A stretch of 46,499 nt of DNA from Actinomycetota bacterium (GTDB lineage: Bacteria > Actinomycetota > Geothermincolia > Geothermincolales > RBG-13-55-18): NCBI GenBank assembly GCA_016931915.1, contig JAFGDU010000074.1, positions 1 to 46,499 of the forward strand, read 5' to 3'. The notes under the pieces are model-generated. The model made no database searches, had not been told where the DNA came from, and saw nothing but the letters and a program-made list of their open reading frames with translations. Below are positions 6,453 through 14,852 of the stretch, piece after piece. The position numbers and the translations under genes were made by a program. How positions within the stretch are numbered: the stretch's first letter is position 1; every line of letters starts with the position of its first letter.

Positions 6453-8843
6453 ATGGGTAACGAGCCACGCTTGAAGCTGCTTTCGGTCCTGATGGCGGCG
6501 GCCATGCTCACGGCCGCCTCTTTTTCCCTTGCCCTTGCGGTGGTCGGCCCGGCGTCCGCCCAGGGCTCGTTCAGCGACATCGCCGATCAGCCGGCGGAAG
6601 TGCAGCAAGCCATCGCGTATTCCTGTGCGCAGGGTTACATGCAGGGATACGGCGACGGCACGTTCCACCCCAACGACGCCACTACCAGGCTGGACTACGC
6701 CAGGGCCATGGTGACCATATTCGACCACGCGGAAGAGGAGGCCGACCCCTCCATAACCTTCAGCGACCTGCCGTCCTCGGATCCCAATTTCATCTGGGCC
6801 AACCTGGCGGTCAAGTACGGCCTCATCGATCCCCTCCAGGACGGCTCCTTCGCCCCCGAACAGGGAGTACTCTTCGAGCGGGTGGCCCAGGGGGCGGCGG
6901 TGGGGATGGACCTGTCCGAAGCGGCCCAGAACGTCAATGTCCTCATCGGGGGCGCTCCCTACTACGGAGGGGCCATGGCGGTGTTTATGGACCTCCATCT
7001 CAAGTACCGCTACAGCAAGATATGGCCGGGACAGGCCTATCCCAGGGGAGAGATGGCATTCACCCTTTACCGCATGGACAATGTAGAGTCGTGGCGGCCC
7101 TGGTACGTGAAGGAGTCGTTCAACGCCGCGCGCTGCGTGCTGCCGGATGCCGCCTCGGGACAGTTCCAGGCGGTGAGCTTCGGTTTCGAGCGCCTGGGTT
7201 GCCCGTACGTGTACGGGGGAGAGAGGGAGTCGGAGGGCGGCTTCGACTGCTCGGGCTTCGTCTACAACACCCTGTGTATGCGCATGGGTTATCCCATGAT
7301 GAGGGTCGCCGACGACCAGTCGCGGGACAGCCGCTATCTTTACGTCACCCGGGGGGCGCTGGAGCCCGGCGACATGATCGGCTTCTACGAGGACGCCTAC
7401 GGAAACCCATCCAGCTATATCGGGCACGCCGGCATGTACGTCGGCAACGGCCTCTTTATCCACTCCACCGGCTCCAACGGCGGGGTGAGCATAGACTGCC
7501 TGGACAACAACGACTACTGGGGGACCCATTTCGCCTGGGGCAGGAGGGTGGTGGGCGGACCCTACAACGACAGGTTCGATACCTGGCTGCTGCTGTACAA
7601 TCCGTCCCAGGAAGAGCTGCCCGTGGACGTGAGGTACCTGCGCCCCCAGGACGGCCCGCAGACGCAGACCTATACCCTGGCACCCCACAGCCGCTGCACC
7701 GTACCCGTCGACGACCTCTTTCCCTGGGACGAGGTCTCCATGGAGGTGAGCGCGCCGGGCACCGGGGTGGTGGCGGAGAGGGCCATGTATTTCGATTACG
7801 GTGGCTGGGCGGACGGCGGGACCGCCTCGGTGGGCACGGCCGAGGCCAGCCTGCAGGGATACTTCGCGGAGGGATATACGGGCGAGGGGTTCGAGACCTG
7901 GCTCCTGTTTGCGAACACCGGGGACCAGGCGGCGCAGGTGGAGGTGAGCTACCTGCGCGAGGGCAGCAGCCCCATAGTGAAGAACTACACCATGGCTCCC
8001 AGCAGCCGTTTCACCATCCTGGTGAACGAGGTCGCGGGACTTGAGCCCGGTAGTGTGGGTATAAGCTATCGCTCGCTCAACGGGGTCGAGATCGCCTCGG
8101 AGAGGGCCATATATTTCGACTACAAAGGGGAGCGGGACGGCCACTGTTCCCAGGCGGTGACGGAGACCTCCGAGAGACTGTACCTGGCCGAGGGCTATAC
8201 CGGAGGCGGCTTCGACACCTGGATACTCCTGGCCAATCCGAATACGGCCCCGGCGGAGGTGGAGATAGTCTACCTGGTGCAGAACGGGCAGAACGTGGTC
8301 GAGAAGAGGACCCTGCCGGCCCAGTCCCGGGTGACCGTCAACGCCGGGGAGAAGGTCCCCGAGCAGTCCTTCGGGGTCACCATCAACTCCCTCAACGGTG
8401 TGGGTATAGTGGCGGAGAGGGCCATGTACTTCTCCTACCACGGCACCATAGACGGCGGACACTGCTCGGCGGCGGTGGGCGAGCCGTCTCAGGGCCTCTG
8501 CCTGGCCGAGGGCTATACGGGAGGGGATTTCGACACCTGGGTTCTCCTCGCCAATCCCAACACCGAGCCCGCCAGGGCCTCCTTGACCTTCGCGAAAGAG
8601 GATGCCTCCGAGGTGACCATGGAGGTGACCATACCGGCACGCTCCCGCTTCAGCCTTCTGGCCAACGAGATACCGGGCCTGGAGGATTGCGCCTTCTCGA
8701 CTGCGATGGAGAGCGACCTCCCGCTGTTCATGGAACGGTCCATGTATTTCTACTACAAGGGTTACTCGGGTGGGACCAACTGCCCCGCGCTGGAGGGTTC
8801 ATCGCAGCATCGCTTCTTCGCCGAGGGTTACACCGGGGGGTAA
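6453..8843 (+). CDS. SLH-NlpC/P60 cell-wall hydrolase with tandem surface repeats
   Basis: An exported protein of 796 residues. A signal peptide (about 1-37, ending SAQ) is followed by SLH-like segments at about 39-90, 100-150 and 170-215, which would bind secondary wall polymer. An NlpC/P60 peptidase domain follows, with nucleophile Cys266 (GFDCSGF) and His325 (GHAGMY). Four repeats of about 105 residues come next, each beginning 'AEGYTGxGFDTWxLLANP' and ending '(A/S)ERAxYFxY' (about 372-790). The protein stops eight residues into a fifth repeat (AEGYTGG-stop), so the C-terminus looks truncated. The start has GAAGGGA six bases upstream. It probably cleaves peptidoglycan stem peptides at the surface. 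An orphan fragment of the same repeat occurs at 22585-22721. Confidence 0.9.
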   Translation: MGNEPRLKLLSVLMAAAMLTAASFSLALAVVGPASAQGSFSDIADQPAEVQQAIAYSCAQGYMQGYGDGTFHPNDATTRLDYARAMVTIFDHAEEEADPSITFSDLPSSDPNFIWANLAVKYGLIDPLQDGSFAPEQGVLFERVAQGAAVGMDLSEAAQNVNVLIGGAPYYGGAMAVFMDLHLKYRYSKIWPGQAYPRGEMAFTLYRMDNVESWRPWYVKESFNAARCVLPDAASGQFQAVSFGFERLGCPYVYGGERESEGGFDCSGFVYNTLCMRMGYPMMRVADDQSRDSRYLYVTRGALEPGDMIGFYEDAYGNPSSYIGHAGMYVGNGLFIHSTGSNGGVSIDCLDNNDYWGTHFAWGRRVVGGPYNDRFDTWLLLYNPSQEELPVDVRYLRPQDGPQTQTYTLAPHSRCTVPVDDLFPWDEVSMEVSAPGTGVVAERAMYFDYGGWADGGTASVGTAEASLQGYFAEGYTGEGFETWLLFANTGDQAAQVEVSYLREGSSPIVKNYTMAPSSRFTILVNEVAGLEPGSVGISYRSLNGVEIASERAIYFDYKGERDGHCSQAVTETSERLYLAEGYTGGGFDTWILLANPNTAPAEVEIVYLVQNGQNVVEKRTLPAQSRVTVNAGEKVPEQSFGVTINSLNGVGIVAERAMYFSYHGTIDGGHCSAAVGEPSQGLCLAEGYTGGDFDTWVLLANPNTEPARASLTFAKEDASEVTMEVTIPARSRFSLLANEIPGLEDCAFSTAMESDLPLFMERSMYFYYKGYSGGTNCPALEGSSQHRFFAEGYTGG

Positions 8844-8879
8844 TAAGCCCGCGAAGTCACCACATTCCGCCGCAGTCCG

Positions 8880-8907
8880 TTCACCGCTGGCGGCCTTATG
8901 ATAGAAT
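8880..8907 (+). promoter_or_regulatory. Putative promoter for the dehydrogenase-aldolase operon
   Basis: TTCACC (8880-8885) and TAGAAT (8902-8907) are 16 bases apart, about 40 bases before the dehydrogenase start. Both hexamers are only moderate matches. Confidence 0.3.
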
Positions 8908-8948
8908 CCTGGCATATTGGAATCTGACCTTGGGTGAAGGGGCTTCCC

Positions 8949-10016
8949 ATGGATAACATGAAGCTCGTGGAGTTGGTCGCCCCGCGCGAACTGGCGGTGC
9001 GGGAGGTGAAGGTACCCGAACCGGGCCACGGCGAGGTGCTGGTGAAGATAAAGGCCTGCGCGGTGTGCACCCTGGAGAGGAGGCTTTTCACCGGGGAGAC
9101 GAAGATCGCCTACCCCCTCGTGTTCGGGCACGAGGTCTCCGGCGAGGTGGTCCAGGTCGCCGCAGGCGTGCTCAGCGATCTCGAGCCGGGTGAGCCGGTG
9201 GTGCTCGACCTCCTCAACCGCTGTGGAGAATGCCCTTACTGCCGCACGGGCCGTTCCAACCAGTGCGTGAACAAGTTCGATCCCGGGCTGCCGGTGCTGG
9301 GTGGCATGGCGCAGTACATAGCCCGGCCGGCACGCCAGGTCTTCCGCATCGATCCCAGGGTAGGCTTCCTGCGGGCAGCCCTCACCGAACCGCTCTCGGA
9401 TTGCGTACACAGCCTCATGCGTACCCATCTCTCCCCGCAGATGAGGGTACTGGTCATCGGGGCGGGGACCATGGGCCTGCTGCACCTGGCCATCGTCAAG
9501 CACTACGGGATGTTCTGCGCCGTTACCGACATGCACGCCGCCAAACTGGAGGTGGCGGCGAGCCTCGGCGCCGATGTCACCATCGATATATCGGCGGGCG
9601 ATCCCCGGGATGCACTGCGTGATGAGGCGGGACTGGAGGGAGTCGACGTGGTCATCGTGACCGCTCCCGGCAAGGAAGCGGTAGAGGAGGCCTTTGAGCT
9701 GGCGGGGACCCTGGGAACCATCGTGTTGTTTTCGGCGAATCCCGAGGGCATAATGATAGAGCTGAACCCCAACTCGATCCATTACAAGGAGATAACCATA
9801 ACCGGTAGCGAGAGCCGCACGGAGAAGGACTTTTACCAGGCCGTCTCCCTGCAGAACGCGGGCGATATGCATCTCGATCCACTGGTATCAGCCGTATTCC
9901 CCATCGATGACGCGCAAAGAGCCCTGGAAAGCTCCCTGGACCCCGCTCTCTACCGCGTCGTGGTGGCCATGGACGAGACGGCGGTAGAGGAATTCGAGGC
10001 CATCGGAGGTGTTTGA
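8949..10016 (+). CDS. Zinc-dependent medium-chain alcohol dehydrogenase
   Basis: A 355-residue MDR-family dehydrogenase. The catalytic zinc site shows Cys40 and His61-Glu62 (GHEVSGE); the structural zinc has Cys92, Cys95, Cys98 and Cys106; the NAD-binding glycine motif is VIGAGTMG. Sequence style is closest to the sorbitol/threonine/idonate dehydrogenase group, but the substrate cannot be assigned. The ATG at 8949 follows GAAGGGG by six bases and is preferred to a GTG at 8934. The next gene, a class I aldolase, begins three bases after the stop, so the two probably act on the same sugar or sugar acid. Confidence 0.85.
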   Translation: MDNMKLVELVAPRELAVREVKVPEPGHGEVLVKIKACAVCTLERRLFTGETKIAYPLVFGHEVSGEVVQVAAGVLSDLEPGEPVVLDLLNRCGECPYCRTGRSNQCVNKFDPGLPVLGGMAQYIARPARQVFRIDPRVGFLRAALTEPLSDCVHSLMRTHLSPQMRVLVIGAGTMGLLHLAIVKHYGMFCAVTDMHAAKLEVAASLGADVTIDISAGDPRDALRDEAGLEGVDVVIVTAPGKEAVEEAFELAGTLGTIVLFSANPEGIMIELNPNSIHYKEITITGSESRTEKDFYQAVSLQNAGDMHLDPLVSAVFPIDDAQRALESSLDPALYRVVVAMDETAVEEFEAIGGV

Positions 10017-10019
10017 GGG

Positions 10020-10778
10020 ATGTCTGTGGGAAAACAGGTGAGGATGAATCGCATACGTGGTGTGGACGGCAAGATACTCATGGTGTCCATGGACCATGCG
10101 GCCATAGGCGGACCCATGCGTTACCTGGAGGATCCGGACCGCGCCATCGCCGCGGTGATGGCGGGGTCACCGGATGCCCTCCTGCTTACCCGCGGCATGC
10201 TGCGCCACGGCTGGCAGGCCATACCGCCGCAGGTGGGGATCGTGATGCGTATCAGTGGGGGTTTCACCATCCTCGAGGGCGCCCAGGAATTCCGCGACCG
10301 CGTCATCTCCACCGTCGAGGACGCGTTGCGCTGGGGGGCCGATGGCGTGGCGGTCACGGTGAAATTCGGCCACGAGCTGGAGGGAGAGTTCATCCAGGCG
10401 GCATCAACCGTGGCCGATGCCTGCGACCGCTGGGAGGTCCCCCTTCTCATCGAGGCCATGGCAGCCCTGCGGGGTAGTTCGGGGCTGGCCGAGGACGAGG
10501 CCCTTGCGGTGGCCGCGCGGTCGGCGGCCGAGTTGGGGGCGGATATGGTGAAGATAAAGTATCCCACCAAGGAAGGTAACCTGGTGGACGTGGCCGCGGG
10601 CTGCCCGGTCCCCATCCTGGTCCTGGGCGGAGAGAAGGCGGCGGACGACGAGGTACTGGAGATGGTTTCCCGGGCCATGCGCGATGGAGCCGCCGGCGTG
10701 GCCATGGGGCGCAACGTCTGGCAGAGGGACGACCCGCAGGAGTTCCTGGGTCGTCTGCGGTCGGCTATGGGAAGGTGA
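10020..10778 (+). CDS. DeoC/LacD/FbaB-type class I aldolase
   Basis: A 252-residue TIM-barrel aldolase of the DhnA/FbaB family. The signature includes SMDHAAIGGP near the N-terminus, the Schiff-base lysine region DMVKIKYP (probably Lys178), and a GGEKAADDEVLEMV phosphate loop. Family members cleave or form fructose-1,6-bisphosphate, sulfofructose phosphate or deoxy-heptulosonate products, so the substrate is open. It sits between an MDR dehydrogenase (three-base gap) and a zincin gene (GTGA overlap), forming an operon. Confidence 0.8.
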   Translation: MSVGKQVRMNRIRGVDGKILMVSMDHAAIGGPMRYLEDPDRAIAAVMAGSPDALLLTRGMLRHGWQAIPPQVGIVMRISGGFTILEGAQEFRDRVISTVEDALRWGADGVAVTVKFGHELEGEFIQAASTVADACDRWEVPLLIEAMAALRGSSGLAEDEALAVAARSAAELGADMVKIKYPTKEGNLVDVAAGCPVPILVLGGEKAADDEVLEMVSRAMRDGAAGVAMGRNVWQRDDPQEFLGRLRSAMGR

Positions 10779-11179
10779 TAGCTCCCTTGCAGGAGGATGC
10801 AAACCTGCCGGACCTGGTTGAGTTCCAGGTCCTGGTGGAGGAAGCCCTGGAGGGCTTCCCGCAGGAGTTCCGTAAACTGGTCTTCGACAACCTGGCCGTC
10901 ATCGTGGAGGATATCGCCTCTCCCGCTGATGCCGCCCGCGCCGGGATACGCAACCCCATGCACCTCCTGGGCATGTACACAGGGGTGCCCTTCACCCAGT
11001 GGGGGAGGGGCCATTTCACCGGACCTCCCGACGTGATCAGGATCTACCGCCTGCCTATCCTGGCCGAGGTCTCGAGACCGGAGGACATACGCGAGAAGGT
11101 CCGCAACGTGGTACTGCACGAACTTGGCCACCGCGCCGGTCTCGACGAAGAGCGCCTGCGGGAACTCGGGGTCTATTGA
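10775..11179 (+). CDS. Short HExxH zincin-like metallopeptidase
   Basis: A 134-residue protein of the small 'metallopeptidase family/DUF1025' type. It carries HELGHRAGLDEERL, where His115, Glu116 and His119 give the HExxH zinc site and a following acidic residue gives the likely third ligand. It has no signal peptide. Function in this family is poorly known. The GTG start overlaps the aldolase stop by four bases (GTGA), with GGAAGG as ribosome site. It ends head-to-head with the activator gene on the other strand. Confidence 0.75.
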   Translation: MIAPLQEDANLPDLVEFQVLVEEALEGFPQEFRKLVFDNLAVIVEDIASPADAARAGIRNPMHLLGMYTGVPFTQWGRGHFTGPPDVIRIYRLPILAEVSRPEDIREKVRNVVLHELGHRAGLDEERLRELGVY

Positions 11180-11180
11180 C

Positions 11181-11933
11181 TCAGCCTGAAGCCCGGCCCG
11201 AGAGGGCGGCGCCCAGGGCGCCCACGATCTGGGGATCTTCCGGGACGAGCAGGGGCAGGCCCAGGCGTTCCTCCAGCAGGGAGCGCAGGCAGGGATTGCG
11301 TGCCACGCCCCCGGCGAAGACCACCTCTCTCTCCACCCCGACGCGTTTGAGCAGTGCGGTGGCGCGGTCGCAGATGGCCTCGTGCAATCCCCTGGCGATC
11401 TCGGGCCGGGGAACGCCCCGGGCGATGAGCCCGGTGACCTCGGACTCGGCGAAAACCGTGCACATACTGGAGATCTTGACCTCGCTGCTGGTCTCCATGG
11501 CGATATTGCCCATCTCCTCCAGGGAGAGGCCCATGGCCGCCGCCATAACCTCCAGGAACTTGCCCGTCCCGGCGGCACAGCGGTCGTTCATCTGGAAATC
11601 CGCCACCTTGCCCAGCTGGCCCAGGGAGATAGCCTTGGTATCCTGCCCGCCGATGTCCAGGATGGTACGGCACTGCGGAAAGATGCTGTGACAGCCCAGC
11701 GCGAAGGCCTTGATCTCCGTGATGGTACGGTCGGCGAAATTGGCCTGGGCGAGATGCCTGCCGTAGCCGGTGGCAACCAGCAGGTCGAAGCTGCGCTTCT
11801 CCAGCAGGATACGGCATTGCTCCAGCGGATCGAAGGTGGTCTCGACCACCCTGCTGTAGTGGATGCCTTCGCCGTCCATCTCCACCAGGGCAATGGTGCG
11901 GGAGCCTATGTCCAGTCCTGCGAAGGTCTTCAT
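11181..11933 (-). CDS. ATP-dependent activator of a 2-hydroxyacyl-CoA dehydratase-family enzyme
   Basis: This 250-residue protein is an ASKHA-fold ATPase of the HgdC/BadF type. In its dimer it holds one [4Fe-4S] cluster between Cys119 (NDRCAAGTG) and Cys158 (SSMCTVFAES); ATP hydrolysis drives a single low-potential electron into the partner. Other motifs are GLDIGSRT, ILDIGGQDTK and FAGGVARN. The partner is almost certainly the double-cubane-type protein encoded just upstream on the same strand, as in the E. coli YjiL/YjiM pair. The protein is expected to be cytoplasmic and oxygen-sensitive. The start ATG has GGGAGAGGGAC before it. Confidence 0.9.
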   Translation of the reverse strand: MKTFAGLDIGSRTIALVEMDGEGIHYSRVVETTFDPLEQCRILLEKRSFDLLVATGYGRHLAQANFADRTITEIKAFALGCHSIFPQCRTILDIGGQDTKAISLGQLGKVADFQMNDRCAAGTGKFLEVMAAAMGLSLEEMGNIAMETSSEVKISSMCTVFAESEVTGLIARGVPRPEIARGLHEAICDRATALLKRVGVEREVVFAGGVARNPCLRSLLEERLGLPLLVPEDPQIVGALGAALSGRASG

Positions 11934-12089
11934 GTCCCTCTCCCTCGAGGCCGCCGGTTTCTGCGACGGCGATCAAATCGAACCTCTCCCCGGGCTGCAC
12001 GCCGGGGGATCTCCTGCCTCAAATGTACCATACAGTATATTTTCGATACCTGCGAAACGTTACAGGCAGCTATTTTCTGCTCCCTGCTC

Positions 12090-13376
12090 TCAGGTCTTAT
12101 CCCTGGCAGCGACCATCTCTATGAGCGCCTGGATGCGGGTAGACAGCTGGCCCACGTCCTCGCTGCTGTAGTCGGTCTCCAGGTAGAGGAAGGGGATGCC
12201 CTCTCTCTCAAGAGCCTGCTGGACCCGGAAGGCCTCGATGGTGTAGGGATCGCAGAACTGCAGGGCGTAGTAGACCACCGCGTCTATATCGTAATCCTCG
12301 ACCAGCTCGCTTATATGCTCCAACCGCTCCTGGTTGGGGGTGAATATCGAGCAGTGGATCTTGAGGTAGCGAGCGGCGATGGCGTCCAGGAGACCCTCCA
12401 TGCCCTGTGCCTCCTCGTCCACCAGGTTATCGAAATACCTGATGCCGGTGCACATCTCGTCCATGGCCACCACCGCGCCCGAGGTCTCTATCAGGGTGGC
12501 CACCTTCCAGTTCGGCAGCGCCATGGGGCAACCCGAGAGCAGGATGCGGGGACGGTGCGCTCCACCGATGTATTCGCTCCTTTTCTTTCGCTCCTCCAGC
12601 TCGTCGCAGAGGGAACCGACCTTGTCGATGAGGCGCCGGGGGTCGTCGTAGAAGGCGATCTGGCTGACCAGCAGGGCATCGCGTCCGGAGATGAGCGGAG
12701 GATCGCTCTTGCGCAGCCCCTCCAGGCGCAGAAGGGCCCTGCGTTTCTCGTTGATGAGGGATACCGCTTCGCGCAGCTCCTCCTCCTGTATCTTCCTTCC
12801 GATCAGCTCCTCCAAGCGGGTCAGCAGCCGTCTCACCTCCGAGCGCCAGAGCTCCACGTCGTGCGCGAGCTTCATCTGCGGCACCTCCATGAGGTGCAGG
12901 GGTTGGAGCTGCCCGAGGATCTCGTAGTACTTCTTCTTGCCGTCGCAGGTGGCCTCTCCCACCAGCAGGTCGCAGGATTCTATATAGGGACATACCTTGG
13001 CCAGCTTGAATCCCAGCGAGGACTTGATGAGGGAGCAGAGGTTCCTGGGAAGGTATTTCTCGGCTTCGTCGATGGCCACGTCGGCGCCGGAGCAGAGCCC
13101 GACGCAGATGCCGTTCGCCGCCACGATCAGTTCCTCCGGCACGTAGGTGCAGAAGGTCCCCGCCACGATGCCGCCCTTGCGCTTGTGCTCGACCAGTTCC
13201 TGGATGCGCAGGCCGTGTACCTCCGAGAAGACGAAATCGAAGTACCCCATGCCCTCGGGCCGGTTCTCCTGGCTGAGGATGTGCTCCTCGTATATGGGCG
13301 GCAGCACCTCCAGGAGGCCGTCGTGCGCTTCCAGGTCGATGCCCAGTTTCTCCCACATGTCGCGGTAGTCCGTCAT
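12090..13376 (-). CDS. Double-cubane cluster protein / 2-hydroxyacyl-CoA dehydratase-family reductase
   Basis: A 428-residue protein of the HgdB/FldC/YjiM superfamily. Cys residues expected to bind Fe-S are visible at 76, 91, 95, 114, 129, 135 and 144, with later ones in LLSGCPMA, DEMCTGIRYFD and QFCDPYTIE. True dehydratases need two different subunits from adjacent genes. Only one is present here, with an activator, which matches the single-subunit double-cubane proteins that reduce small molecules such as acetylene in vitro and whose natural substrate is unknown. The ATG at 13376 follows AAGGAGG. The order DUF3343, this gene, activator on one strand suggests one operon. Confidence 0.85.
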   Translation of the reverse strand: MTDYRDMWEKLGIDLEAHDGLLEVLPPIYEEHILSQENRPEGMGYFDFVFSEVHGLRIQELVEHKRKGGIVAGTFCTYVPEELIVAANGICVGLCSGADVAIDEAEKYLPRNLCSLIKSSLGFKLAKVCPYIESCDLLVGEATCDGKKKYYEILGQLQPLHLMEVPQMKLAHDVELWRSEVRRLLTRLEELIGRKIQEEELREAVSLINEKRRALLRLEGLRKSDPPLISGRDALLVSQIAFYDDPRRLIDKVGSLCDELEERKKRSEYIGGAHRPRILLSGCPMALPNWKVATLIETSGAVVAMDEMCTGIRYFDNLVDEEAQGMEGLLDAIAARYLKIHCSIFTPNQERLEHISELVEDYDIDAVVYYALQFCDPYTIEAFRVQQALEREGIPFLYLETDYSSEDVGQLSTRIQALIEMVAARDKT

Positions 13377-13404
13377 GATACCTCCTTGATGATCCACCTG
13401 TTTC

Positions 13405-13647
13405 TTACAACCAACGGGACCTGTAGGGTTCTACCCCCGCGTAAACCACCCCCCGGGCGTCAAGAACCGATACCGCTCTGTCCTTGAGGCCGGGTGCGAC
13501 GCGCAGCGAGATGCCGCAGTCGACGCTGAACTCCCGGGGGGTATTGATGACGTCATGCTTCACTCCTGCTTCCTTGAGGGCCTTCTCACCGCTCAGGGCC
13601 TGGTGGGTGGAGTTGAACAGGACGATGTAACAGTTGGATCCATTCAT
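13405..13647 (-). CDS. DUF3343 putative sulfur/selenium carrier
   Basis: An 80-residue DUF3343 protein with the conserved pattern (YIVLFNSTHQALSGEKALKEAG, then FSVDCGISLRV). The single conserved Cys in DCGIS is the probable persulfide or perselenide carrier. Such genes often sit beside YjiM/YjiL-type pairs and SufS-like desulfurases, which fits this window. It lies 28 bases before the double-cubane gene. No ribosome site precedes the ATG; the AT-rich sequence right up to the start suggests a very short leader. A palindrome at 13660-13680 overlaps the likely promoter. Confidence 0.8.
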   Translation of the reverse strand: MNGSNCYIVLFNSTHQALSGEKALKEAGVKHDVINTPREFSVDCGISLRVAPGLKDRAVSVLDARGVVYAGVEPYRSRWL

Positions 13648-13659
13648 AATAATATTTTA

Positions 13660-13680
13660 TAGTATATATATACAATACTA
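13660..13680. promoter_or_regulatory. Palindrome over the DUF3343 promoter
   Basis: An inverted repeat TAGTAT ... ATACTA spans 13660-13680, with a perfect inner palindrome GTATATATATAC at 13662-13673. On the minus strand, TTGCTC lies 18 bases before TATACT, giving a plausible promoter that the palindrome overlaps. A related TATA-rich palindrome occurs at 14381-14403. Confidence 0.35.
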
Positions 13681-13984
13681 ATCAGAGCAATAATACATAA
13701 TCCCCACACGGTATGCAACGATGCGCGTGACCACGAGCGAGAAGAGAGCGGAGGAGCGAGTTAGAGCGGCGACCTCATGCGAGCACCCCCTCAGTGCTGT
13801 GCATCACGGAAGAGAAGAGATTGCAGGACTTCCGTTCATGTGTTTCGCCATGGGGGCTGAAGGGTTTCTGCGCGTCACAGGCATGTGGGTGAAGGCTATA
13901 ATAAGCCCGGCCCCCGGGGATGAAGCGGAATTACCATTACGACCGGCTGCTGCTCGATGCGTCCGGGACGTTGCCACGGAACCT

Positions 13985-14170
13985 TTATCGCAAACGCTGC
14001 TCCCAGGGGCCGGGGCGTTCTTCTTCGCACGTACGTTTGACCATGGAGGGATAGCAGAGATAGTAGGCGATGTGCGCGTGTTTTTCTCCTGGGCGCTCAT
14101 CCACGAGTCTCGTCCTGCGTGCCGTGCCTTCATGGCCGGCGTGGACCTGTATGGCAAGTGCCTCTCTCAT
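13985..14170 (-). CDS. Possible small protein after the first LYLGKPF gene
   Basis: A 61-residue frame starts at an ATG four bases after the stop of the neighbouring small gene, with AGGAGA about nine bases before it. The sequence is basic, has two Cys, and I do not recognise it. Overlapping frames on both strands are also open because the region is GC-rich, so coding is doubtful. The remaining stretch from 13681 to 13984 shows no gene I can support. Confidence 0.3.
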   Translation of the reverse strand: MREALAIQVHAGHEGTARRTRLVDERPGEKHAHIAYYLCYPSMVKRTCEEERPGPWEQRLR

Positions 14171-14174
14171 GCCC

Positions 14175-14357
14175 TCATTCTCCTACTCTGCAGGGGATAT
14201 TGATCAGCCGCGATATCATGGGAAGCCCCAGGAAGAGCTGCATCGCCTCTTCATCGCTGAAGGTGATCAGGTCCACGAAACCACCATAGAGATGTTTCGT
14301 CCCATCGTCGAAGGGCTTGCCCAGATAAAGGTTATCCGCTTCTTCATCGTTGAACAT
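14175..14357 (-). CDS. Small paralogous protein, LYLGKPF family, copy B
   Basis: A 60-residue protein beginning MFNDEEADNLYLGKPFDD. It aligns from its first residue with the protein at 14492-14677: M(F/Y)(N/S)D-E-x3-LYLGKPF(D/E)D-x-T-x-H, then a variable middle, then LP-x2-S-x-L near the end. The shared pattern supports translation of both and fixes their starts. I do not know the family; size, acidity and tandem duplication are compatible with antitoxin-like or regulatory proteins, but nothing proves this. It has its own promoter at 14399-14427 with a palindrome over the -10. Confidence 0.5.
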   Translation of the reverse strand: MFNDEEADNLYLGKPFDDGTKHLYGGFVDLITFSDEEAMQLFLGLPMISRLINIPCRVGE

Positions 14358-14380
14358 CTTTTGTACCGTTTCTCTTTCAT

Positions 14381-14427
14381 ACTATATACACTACATATAT
14401 AGTAGTATTATTTAATATAGTTGTCAA
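14381..14427 (-). promoter_or_regulatory. Promoter with overlapping palindrome for small gene B
   Basis: Reading the minus strand, TTGACA (14427-14422) and TACTAT (14404-14399) are separated by exactly 17 bases. A perfect 8-bp inverted repeat, ACTATATA (14381-14388) and TATATAGT (14396-14403), spans the -10 and the start site, which is a typical repressor position. Confidence 0.6.
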
Positions 14428-14491
14428 TAAGATGCTGTTTAGAATAATACAATGCTCTAAAGTGCCATTTATGCTGCGATAATATCTCTCA

Positions 14492-14677
14492 TCATGCGCA
14501 TTTCGCGGCCGGACAGGCAGCATCGACCAACATGGAGAGAAGAGGAATTGCGGAACGCACCTTCTCGATGTCTTTCTTGCTGACCACAACCGGCGAGCTT
14601 ATGTCGTCGCAGTGTATAGTCCTGTCCTCGAACGGCTTGCCTAGATACAGACACTCTACCTCGTAATCGCTATACAT
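14492..14677 (-). CDS. Small paralogous protein, LYLGKPF family, copy A
   Basis: A 61-residue protein beginning MYSDYEVECLYLGKPFED, paralogous to the gene at 14175-14357 with one single-residue gap. It has Cys at 9, 23, 55 and 60, whereas copy B keeps only the one near position 55. The ATG at 14677 has GAGGTGG five bases upstream and matches the start of copy B, so it is preferred to a GTG at 14686. Function unknown. It is transcribed from a near-consensus promoter at 14722-14750 and lies divergent to the XRE-cupin regulator. Confidence 0.55.
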   Translation of the reverse strand: MYSDYEVECLYLGKPFEDRTIHCDDISSPVVVSKKDIEKVRSAIPLLSMLVDAACPAAKCA

Positions 14678-14721
14678 CTCTACCACCTCGTTTCACTATT
14701 ATAGAACATTTAGTTATATAA

Positions 14722-14750
14722 AGAGTAATATAGAGTAACAAATTTGTCAA
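14722..14750 (-). promoter_or_regulatory. Promoter for small gene A
   Basis: On the minus strand TTGACA (14750-14745) and TACTCT (14727-14722) are 17 bases apart. The layout matches the promoter of paralogue B. The leader to the ATG at 14677 is about 38 bases and AT-rich. Confidence 0.5.
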
Positions 14751-14822
14751 CATATCTGGGGGGATTTAACGCCGTCATGTACCTGAATAAAGAAACAATA
14801 TACCGTTTTTATGAAAATGCAT

Positions 14823-14852
14823 TTGAAGTATTTAAACAGAATAAGCTATATT
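14823..14852 (+). promoter_or_regulatory. Promoter for the XRE-cupin regulator
   Basis: TTGAAG (14823-14828) and TATATT (14847-14852) are 18 bases apart, placing the start site near 14859 and the TTG start codon about 37 bases later. Confidence 0.45.

Noticed and set aside
6294-8462. 722-codon frame antisense to the SLH-NlpC gene
   Set aside because: Artefact of high third-position GC in the real gene; no start signal and no recognisable domain.
13721-14203. 160-codon open frame on the plus strand beside the AT-rich island
   Set aside because: No ribosome site, odd composition, and overlap with open frames on the other strand; it looks like a chance frame in GC-rich DNA.
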